Below, piece after piece: positions 54,685 through 63,757 of a stretch of DNA of 64,000 bases (its first letter is position 1; every line of letters starts with the position of its first letter). The notes beneath the pieces were generated by a model. That model ran no database searches. It had not been told where the DNA came from and saw nothing but the letters and a program-made list of their open reading frames with translations. The position numbers were made by a program, and so were the translations under genes. The DNA comes from JANMZO01 sp963763135. GTDB lineage: Bacteria > Actinomycetota > Acidimicrobiia > Acidimicrobiales > JANYDT01. Where the stretch lies: positions 372,001 to 436,000 of the forward strand of contig CAVXNJ010000004.1 of NCBI GenBank assembly GCA_963763135.1, written 5' to 3'.

Positions 54685-55467
54685 ATGGGAGCTCATGAGG
54701 GTCGCGTTGCGATAGTTACCGGAGCGGCATCTGGCATCGGCCGAGCGACTGTCGAGCGGTTCCTCGCCGAAGGCGCGTCGGTGGTCGCGGTCGATCGTGC
54801 AGAAGGACTCTCCTGGGCGCAAAACAACGCGCGCATAGCACTATGTGCCGGTGACGTGACCGACGAGACGTGTAACGCGAACGCAGTCCGGATCGCCCGA
54901 GAGCAGTTCGGTCGCCTTGATGTGCTGGTGTGCAACGCGGGCATTCCCATGTCGGGTGATGTGCTGAGCATGCCGATGGCCCAGTACGACCGTGTGATGG
55001 ATGTGAATGTCCGCGCCATTGTGCTGGGCGTTCGCGCTGCGGTTCCGGCGTTGCGCGAATCCGGAGCCGGGTCCATCGTGGTGACCGCGTCGACATCGGG
55101 AACCGGCGGTGATCCCGGCATGTGGCCGTACAACACCTCCAAAGGCGCGGCCATCAACCTGGTCCGGGCGCTTGCTCTCGACCTTGGCGTCGACAACATC
55201 CGTATCAACGCGGTTTGTCCGGGGCCAACGGAGACCGGAATGACCCAGCGCATCCAGTCGGTTCCGGCTGTCTATGAGGGGCTCCGGACCCGCATACCGC
55301 TGCTGCGTTGGGGGCTATCTCGCGAAGTCGCCGCAGCGATCAGTTTCCTTGCGTCCACCGACGCGAGCTTCATCACCGGTGCAGCGGTCCCCGTCGACGG
55401 CGGATTGACGGCGAGCACTGGGCAGTTTCTTCCGCCTCAACGCCAGCCTGAAAGCGAGTTCCAGTGA
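54685..55467 (+). CDS. SDR oxidoreductase
   Basis: 260 aa: TGAASGIG, LVCNAGIPM, Ser in TASTSGTG, PYNTSKGAAINL, VPVDGGLTAS. The C-terminus is extended by a Pro/Gln-rich stretch. The stop overlaps the following PPOX start by four bases (ATGA). Confidence 0.9.
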   Translation: MGAHEGRVAIVTGAASGIGRATVERFLAEGASVVAVDRAEGLSWAQNNARIALCAGDVTDETCNANAVRIAREQFGRLDVLVCNAGIPMSGDVLSMPMAQYDRVMDVNVRAIVLGVRAAVPALRESGAGSIVVTASTSGTGGDPGMWPYNTSKGAAINLVRALALDLGVDNIRINAVCPGPTETGMTQRIQSVPAVYEGLRTRIPLLRWGLSREVAAAISFLASTDASFITGAAVPVDGGLTASTGQFLPPQRQPESEFQ

Positions 55468-55970
55468 GCAATCATCCAGAAAACTACGAAGATGTCACCG
55501 TCTTCGATCTCGATCCGAATGACGAGGAAGCCCTTCTTCTGGCCCATAACGAGTGCACGTTCATCTGGGCGAACAAAGAAGGTTGGCCGGTCGGGGTGAT
55601 CATGTCCTACGTGTGGCGCAACGGTTGTTTCTGGTTGACCGCAAGCAGCCAGCGAGCGAGGATCTCGGCTGTACGCCGTGACCCTCGCGTGTCGATCTGT
55701 GTGACCTCCACGGGATCCCCCCTGCCGAGGAACAAGACGATCACCTGGAAAGGTACCTGCGAGGTGCTCGACGACGACGAGACGAAGGCCTGGTTCTACC
55801 CGGATTTGTCTGCCGCTCTCAACAACGATCCGAAGCGGGCCGCGGTGTTTCAGAAGTTCCTGGATTCGCCGCGGCGGGTGATCCTCAAGGTGACCCCGAC
55901 GCAGCGCATCGGTTACGACGGCGCCAAGATGGGGAAGATGACCTCTGAGTGGATGGCCAACAACGCCTGA
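55464..55970 (+). CDS. PPOX-class flavin/F420-binding protein
   Basis: 168 aa split barrel: NECTFIWANKEGWPVGVIMSYVWRNGCFW, RISAVRRDPRVSICVTSTG, KFLDSPRRVILKVTP. Paralog of the gene at 33214. Translationally coupled to an SDR, which suggests that the two act in one step or share a substrate. Cofactor not determined by eye. Confidence 0.82.
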   Translation: MSNHPENYEDVTVFDLDPNDEEALLLAHNECTFIWANKEGWPVGVIMSYVWRNGCFWLTASSQRARISAVRRDPRVSICVTSTGSPLPRNKTITWKGTCEVLDDDETKAWFYPDLSAALNNDPKRAAVFQKFLDSPRRVILKVTPTQRIGYDGAKMGKMTSEWMANNA

Positions 55971-55985
55971 CTTTCGCACCCGCTG

Positions 55986-56005
55986 AATTGATTGGTTGGC
56001 CAATT
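55986..56005. promoter_or_regulatory. 20-bp palindromic operator, copy 8
   Basis: AATTGATTGGTTGGCCAATT, one mismatch (position 15). It lies 38 bases upstream of the zinc alcohol dehydrogenase. Confidence 0.55.
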
Positions 56006-56042
56006 CCATGTCACTCGAGCGATAGCCGTACGATGCGAAGCC

Positions 56043-57077
56043 ATGCGCGCTGCCATAATCACCGGACTCCAACAGCTTGACGTCATCGAAGTGCCGGAGC
56101 CGGAGCCGGCGCCCGACGGAGCCGTCGTTGACATCGCTCTATGCGGAATATGCGGGACTGATATTCACGCATATCAATCCGGGGCACCGTACAACCCGGC
56201 CATCTGTGGGCACGAATGGGTGGGCACGGTGTCCGCGATCGGAGGCTCGGTCCGCAACGTGGCTGAAGGCGACCGGGTGGTTGTTGCCGTGCCGCCACCG
56301 TGTGGATCGTGTTCGGCGTGTCGGGCCGGACAGACGTTGTGGTGCTCGTCGGTGTTTCTGAGCGCGACCGGACGCGATGTGAAACACCCGGCCCACGGTG
56401 GTTTCGCCCCCAGGCTCGCAGTGAAGGCAAGTCGTCTGGTCAGAGCCAATTCGAGCCTGTCAGACGAAGAAGCCGCGCAGGTGGAACCCGCCACCGTGGC
56501 GTTCCACGCCGTCCGAGCGTCGCGCATCCGACTCGGCGACGTTGCTGTCGTGCAGGGTGCTGGACCGATCGGTCTCACGACGCTGCAATGGGTCAAGGCC
56601 GCCGGCGCCGGCGAAGTGATCGTCATCGAACCGAATGTGCAGCGTCGGTCACTTGCTGCCGAACTGGGCGCCACGATCACCTGCGGCGCTGGTGCCGAGG
56701 CCGAGCAGTTGGTACGCGAACATACTAAGGGCCTCGGTGCCGACGTTGTGTATGAGTGTGTCGGTCGTGCGCCGGCCGTTCAATCGGCGGCTGATCTTGT
56801 GCGGCGCGGTGGCTCCGTGTGTCTGATCGGCCTGTCTGATACTCCGGCCAGCATCGTGCCCGGCGTGTGGCTCGTGAAGGAGATACAGCTGACGGCTGCG
56901 CTCGCGTACACCCACGAGGAGTTCGACCTAGCTATGGGCATGGTGGCCGACGGGCGTGTGCGTCTGTCTCCGATGCATTCGAGCACGGCGAGCCTTGACA
57001 ACCTCGCTGCGGTGATGGCCGATCTCGCGGGCGGGACGTCGGCCGAGACCAAGGTTCTCGTAGATCCGCGGCGTTGA
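56043..57077 (+). CDS. Zinc-dependent MDR alcohol dehydrogenase
   Basis: 344 aa. Catalytic zinc ligands in CGICGTDIH and CGHEWVG; structural zinc Cys in CGSCSACRAGQTLWC; cofactor loop GAGPIGL. It belongs to the sorbitol / threonine / 2,3-butanediol dehydrogenase branch. The ATG was chosen over an upstream TTG that would run through the operator. It is convergent with the acyl-CoA dehydrogenase 15 bases on. Confidence 0.92.
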   Translation: MRAAIITGLQQLDVIEVPEPEPAPDGAVVDIALCGICGTDIHAYQSGAPYNPAICGHEWVGTVSAIGGSVRNVAEGDRVVVAVPPPCGSCSACRAGQTLWCSSVFLSATGRDVKHPAHGGFAPRLAVKASRLVRANSSLSDEEAAQVEPATVAFHAVRASRIRLGDVAVVQGAGPIGLTTLQWVKAAGAGEVIVIEPNVQRRSLAAELGATITCGAGAEAEQLVREHTKGLGADVVYECVGRAPAVQSAADLVRRGGSVCLIGLSDTPASIVPGVWLVKEIQLTAALAYTHEEFDLAMGMVADGRVRLSPMHSSTASLDNLAAVMADLAGGTSAETKVLVDPRR

Positions 57078-57092
57078 GGTCTGCGGCAAACG

Positions 57093-58358
57093 CTATTTTG
57101 GAATGTCTTTCCACGCCACGTCTTTGTCGTTGCGCGGCTCGCCGGGAAGACCGAGAACCCGCTCCGCGATGATGTTGCGCTGTACCTCGTCTGATCCGCC
57201 GGCGATACGGTAACCAGGTGCGCCAAGAACATGCTCGCCCCATGCATAGGTGCCCCATTCACCGGTGTCGGCGATCAACTTAGGTCCGAGAACAGCGGAG
57301 ATGGCATCGGACATTTTGCGCATTCCCTCGGTCCACACGATCTTGCCCAGCGAACCTTCCGGGCCCGGAGTGGCTCCTGATTTACGCAAATCGGCGGCTC
57401 GACGGTTGATGAAACCTTCGATACGAGTGTGGATGTACATCTCGATCAATTGCGAACGGACGTGCGGATCGTTGGTGCGTCCGAGCGCTTTTGCCGTGGC
57501 CAGGAGCTGTTTGAACGAGCCGCCCGAACGGGATCCACCACTCGGCGAAGAGTGATCTCGTTCGAAGCCGAGCGTGGTGAGGGCGACCTTCCAGCCTTCG
57601 CCGACGGGCCCGAGACGCATGGTGTCAGGCACCCGGACGTCGTTGAAGAAGACCTCGTTGAACGACGCGCCACCGCTCATTTGCTTGATCGGGCGGACTT
57701 CGATGCCGGGGAGATCCATGGGGATGATGAACGCCGTCATGCCCTTGTGTTTCGGGACGTCGGGATCGTGTCTCGCGATCAGCTCGCCCCATGCGGAGTG
57801 CGCCGCCCCTGAGCTCCATACCTTTTGACCGTTGATGACCCATTCATCGCCATCTCGGACCGCCCGGCAGGCGAGGGCTGCGAGGTCCGAGCCGGCGCCC
57901 GGCTCGCTGAACAGCTGACAGCACAGCACGTCGGTGCGCATCATGGCTGCGACATGTTGAGTCTTTTGTTCAGGGGTTCCGAACAATGCAATGGTCGGAG
58001 CGATCAGACCGGTCGTGACGCTGATCGTCTCGTGACTCGGGAGCATCTCGTAGTCCTGCTCCAACTTGGCGAAGGCTCGCGCGTGTTCCTTCGACAGCCC
58101 GAGACCGCCGTATTCCGGCTTACCGGTGATGGCGTGGTAGCCCTTCTCGGCCTTCTTCTGGTTCCAGTTCATGATGTCGTGCAGGAGGGCACCCTCCTGA
58201 TCGTGGGTCAATGCGTGAAACACCGACACACTGAATCGTCCGACACCCCATTCGTCGTCGTGGGCCGGGGAGTCGCTCTTCTTCGTCGCATGCGCATCGA
58301 GCCACGCCCGGGCTTCAGCTGCGAACTCTTCTACGGTTGGCTGTTCTACGGAGGTCAC
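57093..58358 (-). CDS. Acyl-CoA dehydrogenase
   Basis: 421 aa FAD enzyme introducing an alpha,beta double bond into acyl-CoA: QLFSEPGAGSDLAAL, WVINGQKVWSSGA, GFERDHSS and the end GYRIAGGSDEVQRNIIAERVLGLP. It is of the longer FadE kind used for sterol side chains and branched acids in actinobacteria. The usual Glu base cannot be placed with certainty. Divergent from the TetR gene at 58474, with an operator copy in between, so it is a likely direct target. Confidence 0.9.
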   Translation of the reverse strand: MTSVEQPTVEEFAAEARAWLDAHATKKSDSPAHDDEWGVGRFSVSVFHALTHDQEGALLHDIMNWNQKKAEKGYHAITGKPEYGGLGLSKEHARAFAKLEQDYEMLPSHETISVTTGLIAPTIALFGTPEQKTQHVAAMMRTDVLCCQLFSEPGAGSDLAALACRAVRDGDEWVINGQKVWSSGAAHSAWGELIARHDPDVPKHKGMTAFIIPMDLPGIEVRPIKQMSGGASFNEVFFNDVRVPDTMRLGPVGEGWKVALTTLGFERDHSSPSGGSRSGGSFKQLLATAKALGRTNDPHVRSQLIEMYIHTRIEGFINRRAADLRKSGATPGPEGSLGKIVWTEGMRKMSDAISAVLGPKLIADTGEWGTYAWGEHVLGAPGYRIAGGSDEVQRNIIAERVLGLPGEPRNDKDVAWKDIPK

Positions 58359-58391
58359 GGTTGTCTATTCTGCCAGGGCTCGCGGCCAAAG

Positions 58392-58411
58392 AATCAACTG
58401 AACAGTTAATT
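58392..58411. promoter_or_regulatory. 20-bp palindromic operator, copy 9, beside a TetR gene
   Basis: On the minus strand AATTAACTGTTCAGTTGATT, one mismatch (position 17). It sits between the acyl-CoA dehydrogenase and TetR genes. This placement makes that regulator the best candidate for binding the whole set. Confidence 0.65.
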
Positions 58412-58473
58412 TGTGCCTGGTTATTTCACACGATAGAAATGGGGCGACGGGACAAGTCGTTAAACTGTCACGC

Positions 58474-59100
58474 GTGCCTGCCAAGAAAAAGCCCCGATTG
58501 GGACGACCTCCTAGTTCCGATTCGGCTGAAACTCGTCGACGCATTTTGGACTCCGCCCGCGTAACGTTCGCCAATTTTGGCTACGGCGCAACCACGAATC
58601 GCATTCTTGCCCAGCGTGCCGAAGTCACGACAGCTGCGCTTTACCACTACTTCGATTCGAAACTCACGCTGTACTGCGAGGTGTACGACGAAGCACAGGA
58701 ACGGATCTACGCGCGCTTTCAGTCTGCGATTGCAGGCATACCCGGATTCCTCGACCGATTTGAAGCGGTGCTCGAAGCCGCCCACGAATTGAACCGCGAG
58801 GACCCCTCGCTGGCCCGTTTCGTCGGGGCGGCCCGAATCGACATGATCCGCTACGAAGAGGTCAAGCTGGCGACCCGTCCGGCGGCGGTGAGGTTCAGCT
58901 TCTTCTTCAACTTGGTCGACGACGCGGTCAAACGCGGCGAGGTTGCAAAGAAGGATGGGGCTGCGGTGCTCGTGTTGCTCCGAACCGTGCTCATCGGCCT
59001 CACCGACGCCGTGTCGCAAAGCGATGCAGAACACCGACTCGCGGTAAATGCGTTCAGCTCGATCTTTGAGGGAAAGACCCTGATCAAGCGGGTCAAATGA
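58474..59100 (+). CDS. TetR-family transcriptional regulator
   Basis: 208 aa. N-terminal HTH: RRRILDSARVTFANFGYGATTNRILAQRAEVTTAALYHYFDSKLTLY (about residues 22-68). The rest is the helical ligand domain. The GTG at VPAKKKPRLGRPP was chosen, since the longer frame would begin inside the operator. Autoregulation is likely. Regulators of this kind in actinobacterial catabolic regulons usually bind CoA thioesters and repress; that is family knowledge, not shown here. Confidence 0.9.
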   Translation: MPAKKKPRLGRPPSSDSAETRRRILDSARVTFANFGYGATTNRILAQRAEVTTAALYHYFDSKLTLYCEVYDEAQERIYARFQSAIAGIPGFLDRFEAVLEAAHELNREDPSLARFVGAARIDMIRYEEVKLATRPAAVRFSFFFNLVDDAVKRGEVAKKDGAAVLVLLRTVLIGLTDAVSQSDAEHRLAVNAFSSIFEGKTLIKRVK

Positions 59101-59137
59101 TGACCGTCGCGTCAACGGTGGTGGCCGCGACAGTCGG

Positions 59138-59971
59138 TCACGTGTGGGTTCGACGCCCGGCCTCTTCAACCAACGCCGACCGGGATTGGTGGAATCGGGC
59201 TGAACCGCCATTCGTCGTTTGGCCGGCATCCACTACGAGGCAGTGGCCGCTGGTATAGCGGGCTTCGTCGCTCGCGAGGTACAGGGCTGCGTTGGCGATG
59301 TCGCTCGGTTGACCGGCGATTCCCAGTGGTGAACCGGCAGCGATGTGCTTGTTCGTCGTTGCCAGATCGGTGTGGTCACCCGTGATGACGGCTGCCGTCA
59401 TGGCGGTTGCGGTGTTGCCGGGAGCGATGGCGTTCACCCGGATGCCGTTGGAGCCCAACTCCGATGCGACCGACTTTGTCAGCCCGATTATGGCGTGCTT
59501 GCATGCGGTGTACGCGTGCGGACCGAGACCGCCCATGATGCCGGCCGTACTCGCGGTACTGAGAATGACCCCGGAACCCTGCGGCACCATCACCCGAGCT
59601 GCGTGCTTCATGCCGTGAAACGCCCCGTTGAGCAGCACGGCGACGCTGCGGTTCCAGGCCTCCGATGAGGTTTCGGCTATGCGTCCGATGGCACCGACGA
59701 TTCCGGCGTTGTTGAACATGATGTCGAGACGGCCGAAGTCCGCCACCGCCAGATCGACGGCGGCCGCAACGTCGGTTTCAACCGTGACGTCGCAGTGGAT
59801 GTATCGCGTGGCCTCGCCCAACTCGGCGCACAAAGCCTCGCCGCTCGGGTCTTGCACATCCGCAATGACGACGCGTGCACCTTCCTCGACAAAACGCCGA
59901 ACCGTTCCCTCACCGATGCCGCTGGCACCGCCGGTGATGACGGCAACTTTTCCTTCAAGTCGATTTCCCAT
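59138..59971 (-). CDS. SDR oxidoreductase
   Basis: 277 aa: TGGASGIGEGT, MFNNAGIVG, Ser in LSTASTAG, AYTACKHAIIGL, LVVDAGQTTN. A 25-residue basic tail follows the usual end. The ATG after GGGGGA was chosen; the frame upstream would translate a 9-bp tandem repeat. It is convergent with the TetR gene, 37 bases away. Confidence 0.88.
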   Translation of the reverse strand: MGNRLEGKVAVITGGASGIGEGTVRRFVEEGARVVIADVQDPSGEALCAELGEATRYIHCDVTVETDVAAAVDLAVADFGRLDIMFNNAGIVGAIGRIAETSSEAWNRSVAVLLNGAFHGMKHAARVMVPQGSGVILSTASTAGIMGGLGPHAYTACKHAIIGLTKSVASELGSNGIRVNAIAPGNTATAMTAAVITGDHTDLATTNKHIAAGSPLGIAGQPSDIANAALYLASDEARYTSGHCLVVDAGQTTNGGSARFHQSRSALVEEAGRRTHT

Positions 59972-59992
59972 GATGTCCCCCTGGATTTGTAA

Positions 59993-60018
59993 GTGTTGTG
60001 AGTGTTGTAAATGTTGTG
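59993..60018. repeat. 9-bp tandem repeat, three units
   Basis: GTGTTGTGA, GTGTTGTAA and ATGTTGTGA follow each other in the divergent region between the SDR and the TIM-barrel gene. Slippage product; possible spacer-length modulator. Confidence 0.6.
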
Positions 60019-60083
60019 ACTGCTGCGCGTGTTCCACTGGTCTCGCCTGTGCGGCGGTTCACGAGGTATGTGACACTTTGCCG

Positions 60084-60950
60084 ATGGCTTTGCAACGTAG
60101 TCCGCGAGAGTTGACCGGTACGGATCTGGTGCTGAGCTACTTCAGCCTCGACCGCCAACATCCGATGGAGGACCGCGTGGCTGCCGCTGCGGCAGCGGGC
60201 TTCGCTGGCATCGGGTTGTACATCGGTGAATATCAGCGCCTCCAGCGGGAAGGTCTGGCCGGTGCGTGGCTCAACGATCTTCTCGACCGGTATGGAATGG
60301 TCATTGCGGAAATTGAAGTGGTACGGGGCTGGGCCCAATCCGGCGCGGCCTACGAGTCGTGCCTCGCGATGGAAGCGACGGCTTGGGAGATGGCCGATCG
60401 GTTCGGCTGCCGATACCTGCAGGCGATCGGGCCCTACGACGGCTCTATCGACGAAGCCGGGCATGCGTATGGCGCGTTGTGTGACCGAGCGGCAGACCAC
60501 GGTCTGGTTGTGGGACTCGAATTCCTGCCGTTCACCAACATCGTGTCGGCCGGCGATGCGTTGCGCATCGTTGACGTGGCCGATCGCCCGAACGGCGGAG
60601 TGTGTGTTGACATCTGGCACCACGCGAGGGGAGCGAACGATCTCGCGCTTATTCAGGCGATCCCGCCCGAGAAGATCACCGGAGTGCAGATGAGCGACGG
60701 AACGCTCGTCCCGCAAAATCCCGACTACCTGCAGGACTGTCTTCGTAACCGCGTTGCCCCGGGCTCGGGCGAGTTTGGCGCATCCCTCTTCGCGCAAATG
60801 CTGATTGAGATGGGCGTCGACGTGCCCTGGGGCATGGAGGTCTGCAACGACTCCGCCTGGGGCCAACCTGCGAACCCCCACGTCGAGGCCATCGCCGATG
60901 GGATGCGGGAGGCGCTTCAGGTGGCCAGACGGACGGTTCGGGGCGAGTAG
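60084..60950 (+). CDS. Sugar-phosphate isomerase/epimerase-like TIM barrel
   Basis: 288 aa, xylose-isomerase-like barrel: AAAAAGFAGIGLYIGEYQRL, IGPYDGSIDEAGHAYGALCDRAADHGLVVGLEFLPF, GVCVDIWHHARG, MEVCNDSAW. Metal ligands are probably the Glu in LEF, Asp/His in VDIWHHA, and Glu in MEVCN. These enzymes isomerise or epimerise sugars and inositols, and some dehydrate keto-inositol. Why one lies in this cluster is unclear. A TTG two codons upstream is an alternative start. Confidence 0.8.
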   Translation: MALQRSPRELTGTDLVLSYFSLDRQHPMEDRVAAAAAAGFAGIGLYIGEYQRLQREGLAGAWLNDLLDRYGMVIAEIEVVRGWAQSGAAYESCLAMEATAWEMADRFGCRYLQAIGPYDGSIDEAGHAYGALCDRAADHGLVVGLEFLPFTNIVSAGDALRIVDVADRPNGGVCVDIWHHARGANDLALIQAIPPEKITGVQMSDGTLVPQNPDYLQDCLRNRVAPGSGEFGASLFAQMLIEMGVDVPWGMEVCNDSAWGQPANPHVEAIADGMREALQVARRTVRGE

Positions 60951-60961
60951 GACGCGTCGAC

Positions 60962-61465
60962 TCACACCGGGTAACACGCGTCGTTGCGATCGCGGCGACC
61001 CTCGGTGAAGCGGTCGTACGCCCACGCCAACTCGATCCGTTCCTTCACGTTCCACTCGTGGATGCAGATGCGATGCGCGATCAGCCACGAGCCCTCCCGC
61101 CGTTCGAACCGGTCGACGTAACGTCCGCCGAAACGTTCCAGGAACGGTCCGTCGTCATCGCGGCAGCGGTGCACGGCACTGACGTATGTCTCCACGTGCG
61201 CGACGTCGGGGGACACGAACTCGATGTCGGGTTCGCCAATCATGTGATGCGTTGCTTCGGTCCGTCGGCGTAACGCCTCGGTGGCGTACGTCGCAAAATC
61301 GGCGCCCAGTCCCTTGAATGCGCCATGGTCATCGGTGGCCCCGGGGTGGTACACCGAAGCGACGAGTTCGGCATCGCACCGGTCAATTCCGCGACAGTAC
61401 CGGTGCAGCGTTCGTCGGATGGCGCGCTCATCCTCGTAGCCCTGCACCTGAGAGTCTGCGTTCAT
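60962..61465 (-). CDS. NTF2-like (SnoaL-type) protein
   Basis: 167 aa: DERAIRRTLHRYCRGIDRCDAELVASVYHPGATDDHGAFKG, THHMIGEPDIEFVSPDVAHVETYV, GRYVDRFERREGSWLIAHR. This is the SnoaL_4 pattern often next to Rieske and SDR genes. The ATG follows GGAGG within eleven bases and is preceded by an operator copy 33 bases upstream. Confidence 0.84.
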   Translation of the reverse strand: MNADSQVQGYEDERAIRRTLHRYCRGIDRCDAELVASVYHPGATDDHGAFKGLGADFATYATEALRRRTEATHHMIGEPDIEFVSPDVAHVETYVSAVHRCRDDDGPFLERFGGRYVDRFERREGSWLIAHRICIHEWNVKERIELAWAYDRFTEGRRDRNDACYPV

Positions 61466-61497
61466 CAACTGCCTCCTGAACATCGCATGAGTCGAAG

Positions 61498-61517
61498 AAT
61501 TGACCCGATGATTAGTT
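61498..61517. promoter_or_regulatory. 20-bp palindromic operator, copy 10 (no mismatch)
   Basis: AATTGACCCGATGATTAGTT matches the consensus fully. It is between the divergent NTF2-like gene and the DUF35/thiolase operon. Confidence 0.7.
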
Positions 61518-61558
61518 CTTCCTATCATGCCTTTGTCCGTTGCGCCCGGAGGTGCCCG

Positions 61559-61990
61559 TTGTCCACACAAGTCCCCGTATCCGAAGGCGTGTTCAAAGTG
61601 TCTGAGGATGGTCCCCATCTGCTCGGCAGCAAATGCCTTGATTGCGACACCTACGCATTTCCACCGCAGAGCGGCTGCCAACGCTGCTCGGGCACAAACA
61701 CCGAGCGGACCGAGTTGTCGAATCGCGGAACGCTGTGGACCTGGACCATTCAGGGATTTCCGCCGAAGGCACCGCCGTTTATCGGCGATGCCGATCCAGC
61801 TACGTTCAAGGCCTATGGCGTCGGGTATGTGGAATTACCCGGCCAGGTCAAGGTCGAGACCCGTCTCACCGAGTCCGACCCGACCAAGCTGACGATCGGC
61901 ATGACGATGGAGATGGTGCTTGAGCCGATAGCCAAAGACGCATCGGGCGCGGAAATCGTCACGTTTGCGTTCCGTCCGGTCGCGGTCTGA
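61559..61990 (+). CDS. Zn-ribbon/OB-fold (DUF35) protein
   Basis: 143 aa. The rubredoxin-like ribbon CLDC...CQRC binds zinc, followed by an OB fold (LWTWTIQGFPPKAPPF, FKAYGVGYVELP). DUF35 proteins pair with thiolase-like enzymes, for example the ChsH2 DUF35 part with the Ltp2 aldolase in steroid side-chain loss. The TTG start was chosen because GGAGG lies six bases upstream; the frame continues upstream without an RBS. The thiolase-like partner follows at 62097. Confidence 0.87.
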   Translation: MSTQVPVSEGVFKVSEDGPHLLGSKCLDCDTYAFPPQSGCQRCSGTNTERTELSNRGTLWTWTIQGFPPKAPPFIGDADPATFKAYGVGYVELPGQVKVETRLTESDPTKLTIGMTMEMVLEPIAKDASGAEIVTFAFRPVAV

Positions 61991-62096
61991 CGCAGTCGGC
62001 TCGCGCCATCAGGACGCGCGGCCCCGCCCGCCCATTCACTTCAACAATTCGCTCCAGTAGCCAACACCAACCAGCACACAACTAAGGGGAACAACG

Positions 62097-63233
62097 ATGA
62101 CTGACGTCGCGATAGTCGGTATCGGCATGCACGAGTTCGGTCGTACCGATGGCGTGTCCGGGATGGATCAGGGTGTGGTCGCCGTGCGTCGTGCACTGGC
62201 CGACTGCGGTGCCAAATGGGAAGACATGCAGTTCGCGTTCGGTGGCAGCCAATCTGCCGGCGCGGCCGACACGATGGTGTCGAAGCTGGGCCTGACCGGT
62301 GTGCAGTTCATCAACGTGGCAAATGGCTGCGCGACCGGTGGTTCGGCACTCTTCAGTTCCTACAGTGCGATCCGCTCGGGCATGTCGGATCTTGGCATCG
62401 CCATCGGATTCGACAAACACGAGCGTGGCGCCTTCCGGGTGGAGAGCAAGGGGATGGACTGGTACGGCGCGTCCGGGCTCGCGCTCACCACACAGTTCTT
62501 CGGCATGAAGATCAACCGGTACATGCACCAGTACGGAATCACGCAACAGTCGCTCGCCAAGGTCTCAGCGAAGGCGTTCCGCAACGGATCACTGAACCCG
62601 ATGGCCTGGCGCCGTAAGCCCTTGTCGGAGGAGGAGATCCTCGCATCGCCCATGCTTTCGTACCCGCTGACCCAGTACATGTTCTGCAACCCCGGCGAAG
62701 GTGGCGTCGCCCTGGTGCTCTGCAACGCCGAGAAGGCGCATCTCTACACCGACCGTCCGGTGTTCCTCAAGGCGGCTGTCGTTCGGTCCCGTCGCTTCGG
62801 CAGCTTCGAAGTTCTCGCCCCGTCCATCGCGCTCGAGCACAACGCCGGTCCCACGGTCGACGCGTCGAAGGCCGCGTTCGAGATGGCTGGCATCGGCCCG
62901 AAGGACATCGATGTAGCTCAGCTGCAGGACACCGAGGCCGGAGCCGAGGTCATGCACATGGCGGAGAACGGATTCTGTGAGCACGGGGAGCAGGAGCGGA
63001 TGCTGGCTAACGGCGAGACTGAGATCGGTGGGCGTTTCCCGGTGAACACCGACGGGGGATGCCTGGCGAACGGGGAGCCCATCGGAGCGTCGGGCCTTCG
63101 GCAGGTCTACGAGAACGTTCTTCAGCTCCGGGGTGACGCAGGCGAGCACCAGGTGCCGGGAAACCCGAAGACGGCCTACACGCACGTGTACGGAGCACCC
63201 GGCATCTCCGGCGTCACCATTCTCGCCCGATGA
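62097..63233 (+). CDS. Thiolase-like (SCP-x/Ltp type) enzyme with changed GHP motif
   Basis: 378 aa. Thiolase fold: VAIVGIGMHEFGRT, NVANGCATGGSALF with the usual nucleophile Cys position, and NTDGGCLANGEPIGASG. In normal thiolases the last motif has GHP; here His is replaced by Glu, and the C-terminal Cys-Gly motif is replaced by VYGAPGISGVTILAR. Thiolytic cleavage is therefore doubtful; a retro-aldol role as in Ltp2 is possible. The adjacent DUF35 gene supports this. Confidence 0.85.
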   Translation: MTDVAIVGIGMHEFGRTDGVSGMDQGVVAVRRALADCGAKWEDMQFAFGGSQSAGAADTMVSKLGLTGVQFINVANGCATGGSALFSSYSAIRSGMSDLGIAIGFDKHERGAFRVESKGMDWYGASGLALTTQFFGMKINRYMHQYGITQQSLAKVSAKAFRNGSLNPMAWRRKPLSEEEILASPMLSYPLTQYMFCNPGEGGVALVLCNAEKAHLYTDRPVFLKAAVVRSRRFGSFEVLAPSIALEHNAGPTVDASKAAFEMAGIGPKDIDVAQLQDTEAGAEVMHMAENGFCEHGEQERMLANGETEIGGRFPVNTDGGCLANGEPIGASGLRQVYENVLQLRGDAGEHQVPGNPKTAYTHVYGAPGISGVTILAR

Positions 63234-63697
63234 TTGATTATCGGCGCGCTTATCATCTCGGTGTTCGCGTGCCAGACATCGGCGCGGCCATGGTGGAGCT
63301 CGGTGAACCGCTCGGCGTCACCTGGTGTTCCCTGCAGGAGCGGGAGCAGTCCGTCTGGACGCCGGATGGTGGTCTGCAGACCATTGCGTTGAAGTTCACG
63401 TACTCATGCGAGGGACCCAACCACATCGAGCTGTTGGAGGGCGCACCCGGCACCATCTGGGACGGCCGAGTCGCTCCGGGTGCCCACCACACTGGAGTGT
63501 GGGTCGATGATGTCGCCGCATCCACGGGCGACGCACTGGCGAAGGGCTGGACACTTGTCGCTTCACAACGCGCTCCCGAAGACGGATACGGCGCGTTCAC
63601 ATATGTGCAGCCGCCGAACGGCCTCATCGTCGAACTGGTGTGGAGCGCTATCGAACCGATGTTTCAGCGTTGGTTCGACGGCGGATCACTCGGATAG
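63230..63697 (+). CDS. VOC-superfamily (glyoxalase-like) protein
   Basis: 155 aa: YHLGVRVPDIGAAMVELGEPLGVTW, PNHIELLEGAPGT, HHTGVWVDDVAAST, NGLIVELVWS. Metal ligands are probably the four residues His in YHLGV, Glu in IELLE, His in HHTGV, Glu in IVELV, as in methylmalonyl-CoA epimerase-like members. The ATG overlaps the thiolase-like stop by four bases. It may epimerise or isomerise the thiolase product or substrate. Confidence 0.83.
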   Translation: MIDYRRAYHLGVRVPDIGAAMVELGEPLGVTWCSLQEREQSVWTPDGGLQTIALKFTYSCEGPNHIELLEGAPGTIWDGRVAPGAHHTGVWVDDVAASTGDALAKGWTLVASQRAPEDGYGAFTYVQPPNGLIVELVWSAIEPMFQRWFDGGSLG

Positions 63698-63757
63698 TCA
63701 AAGTTCTTCGACACGGCTCGCGTCGAAGATCACCGAAACAGACTCAAGGAGAAATAC

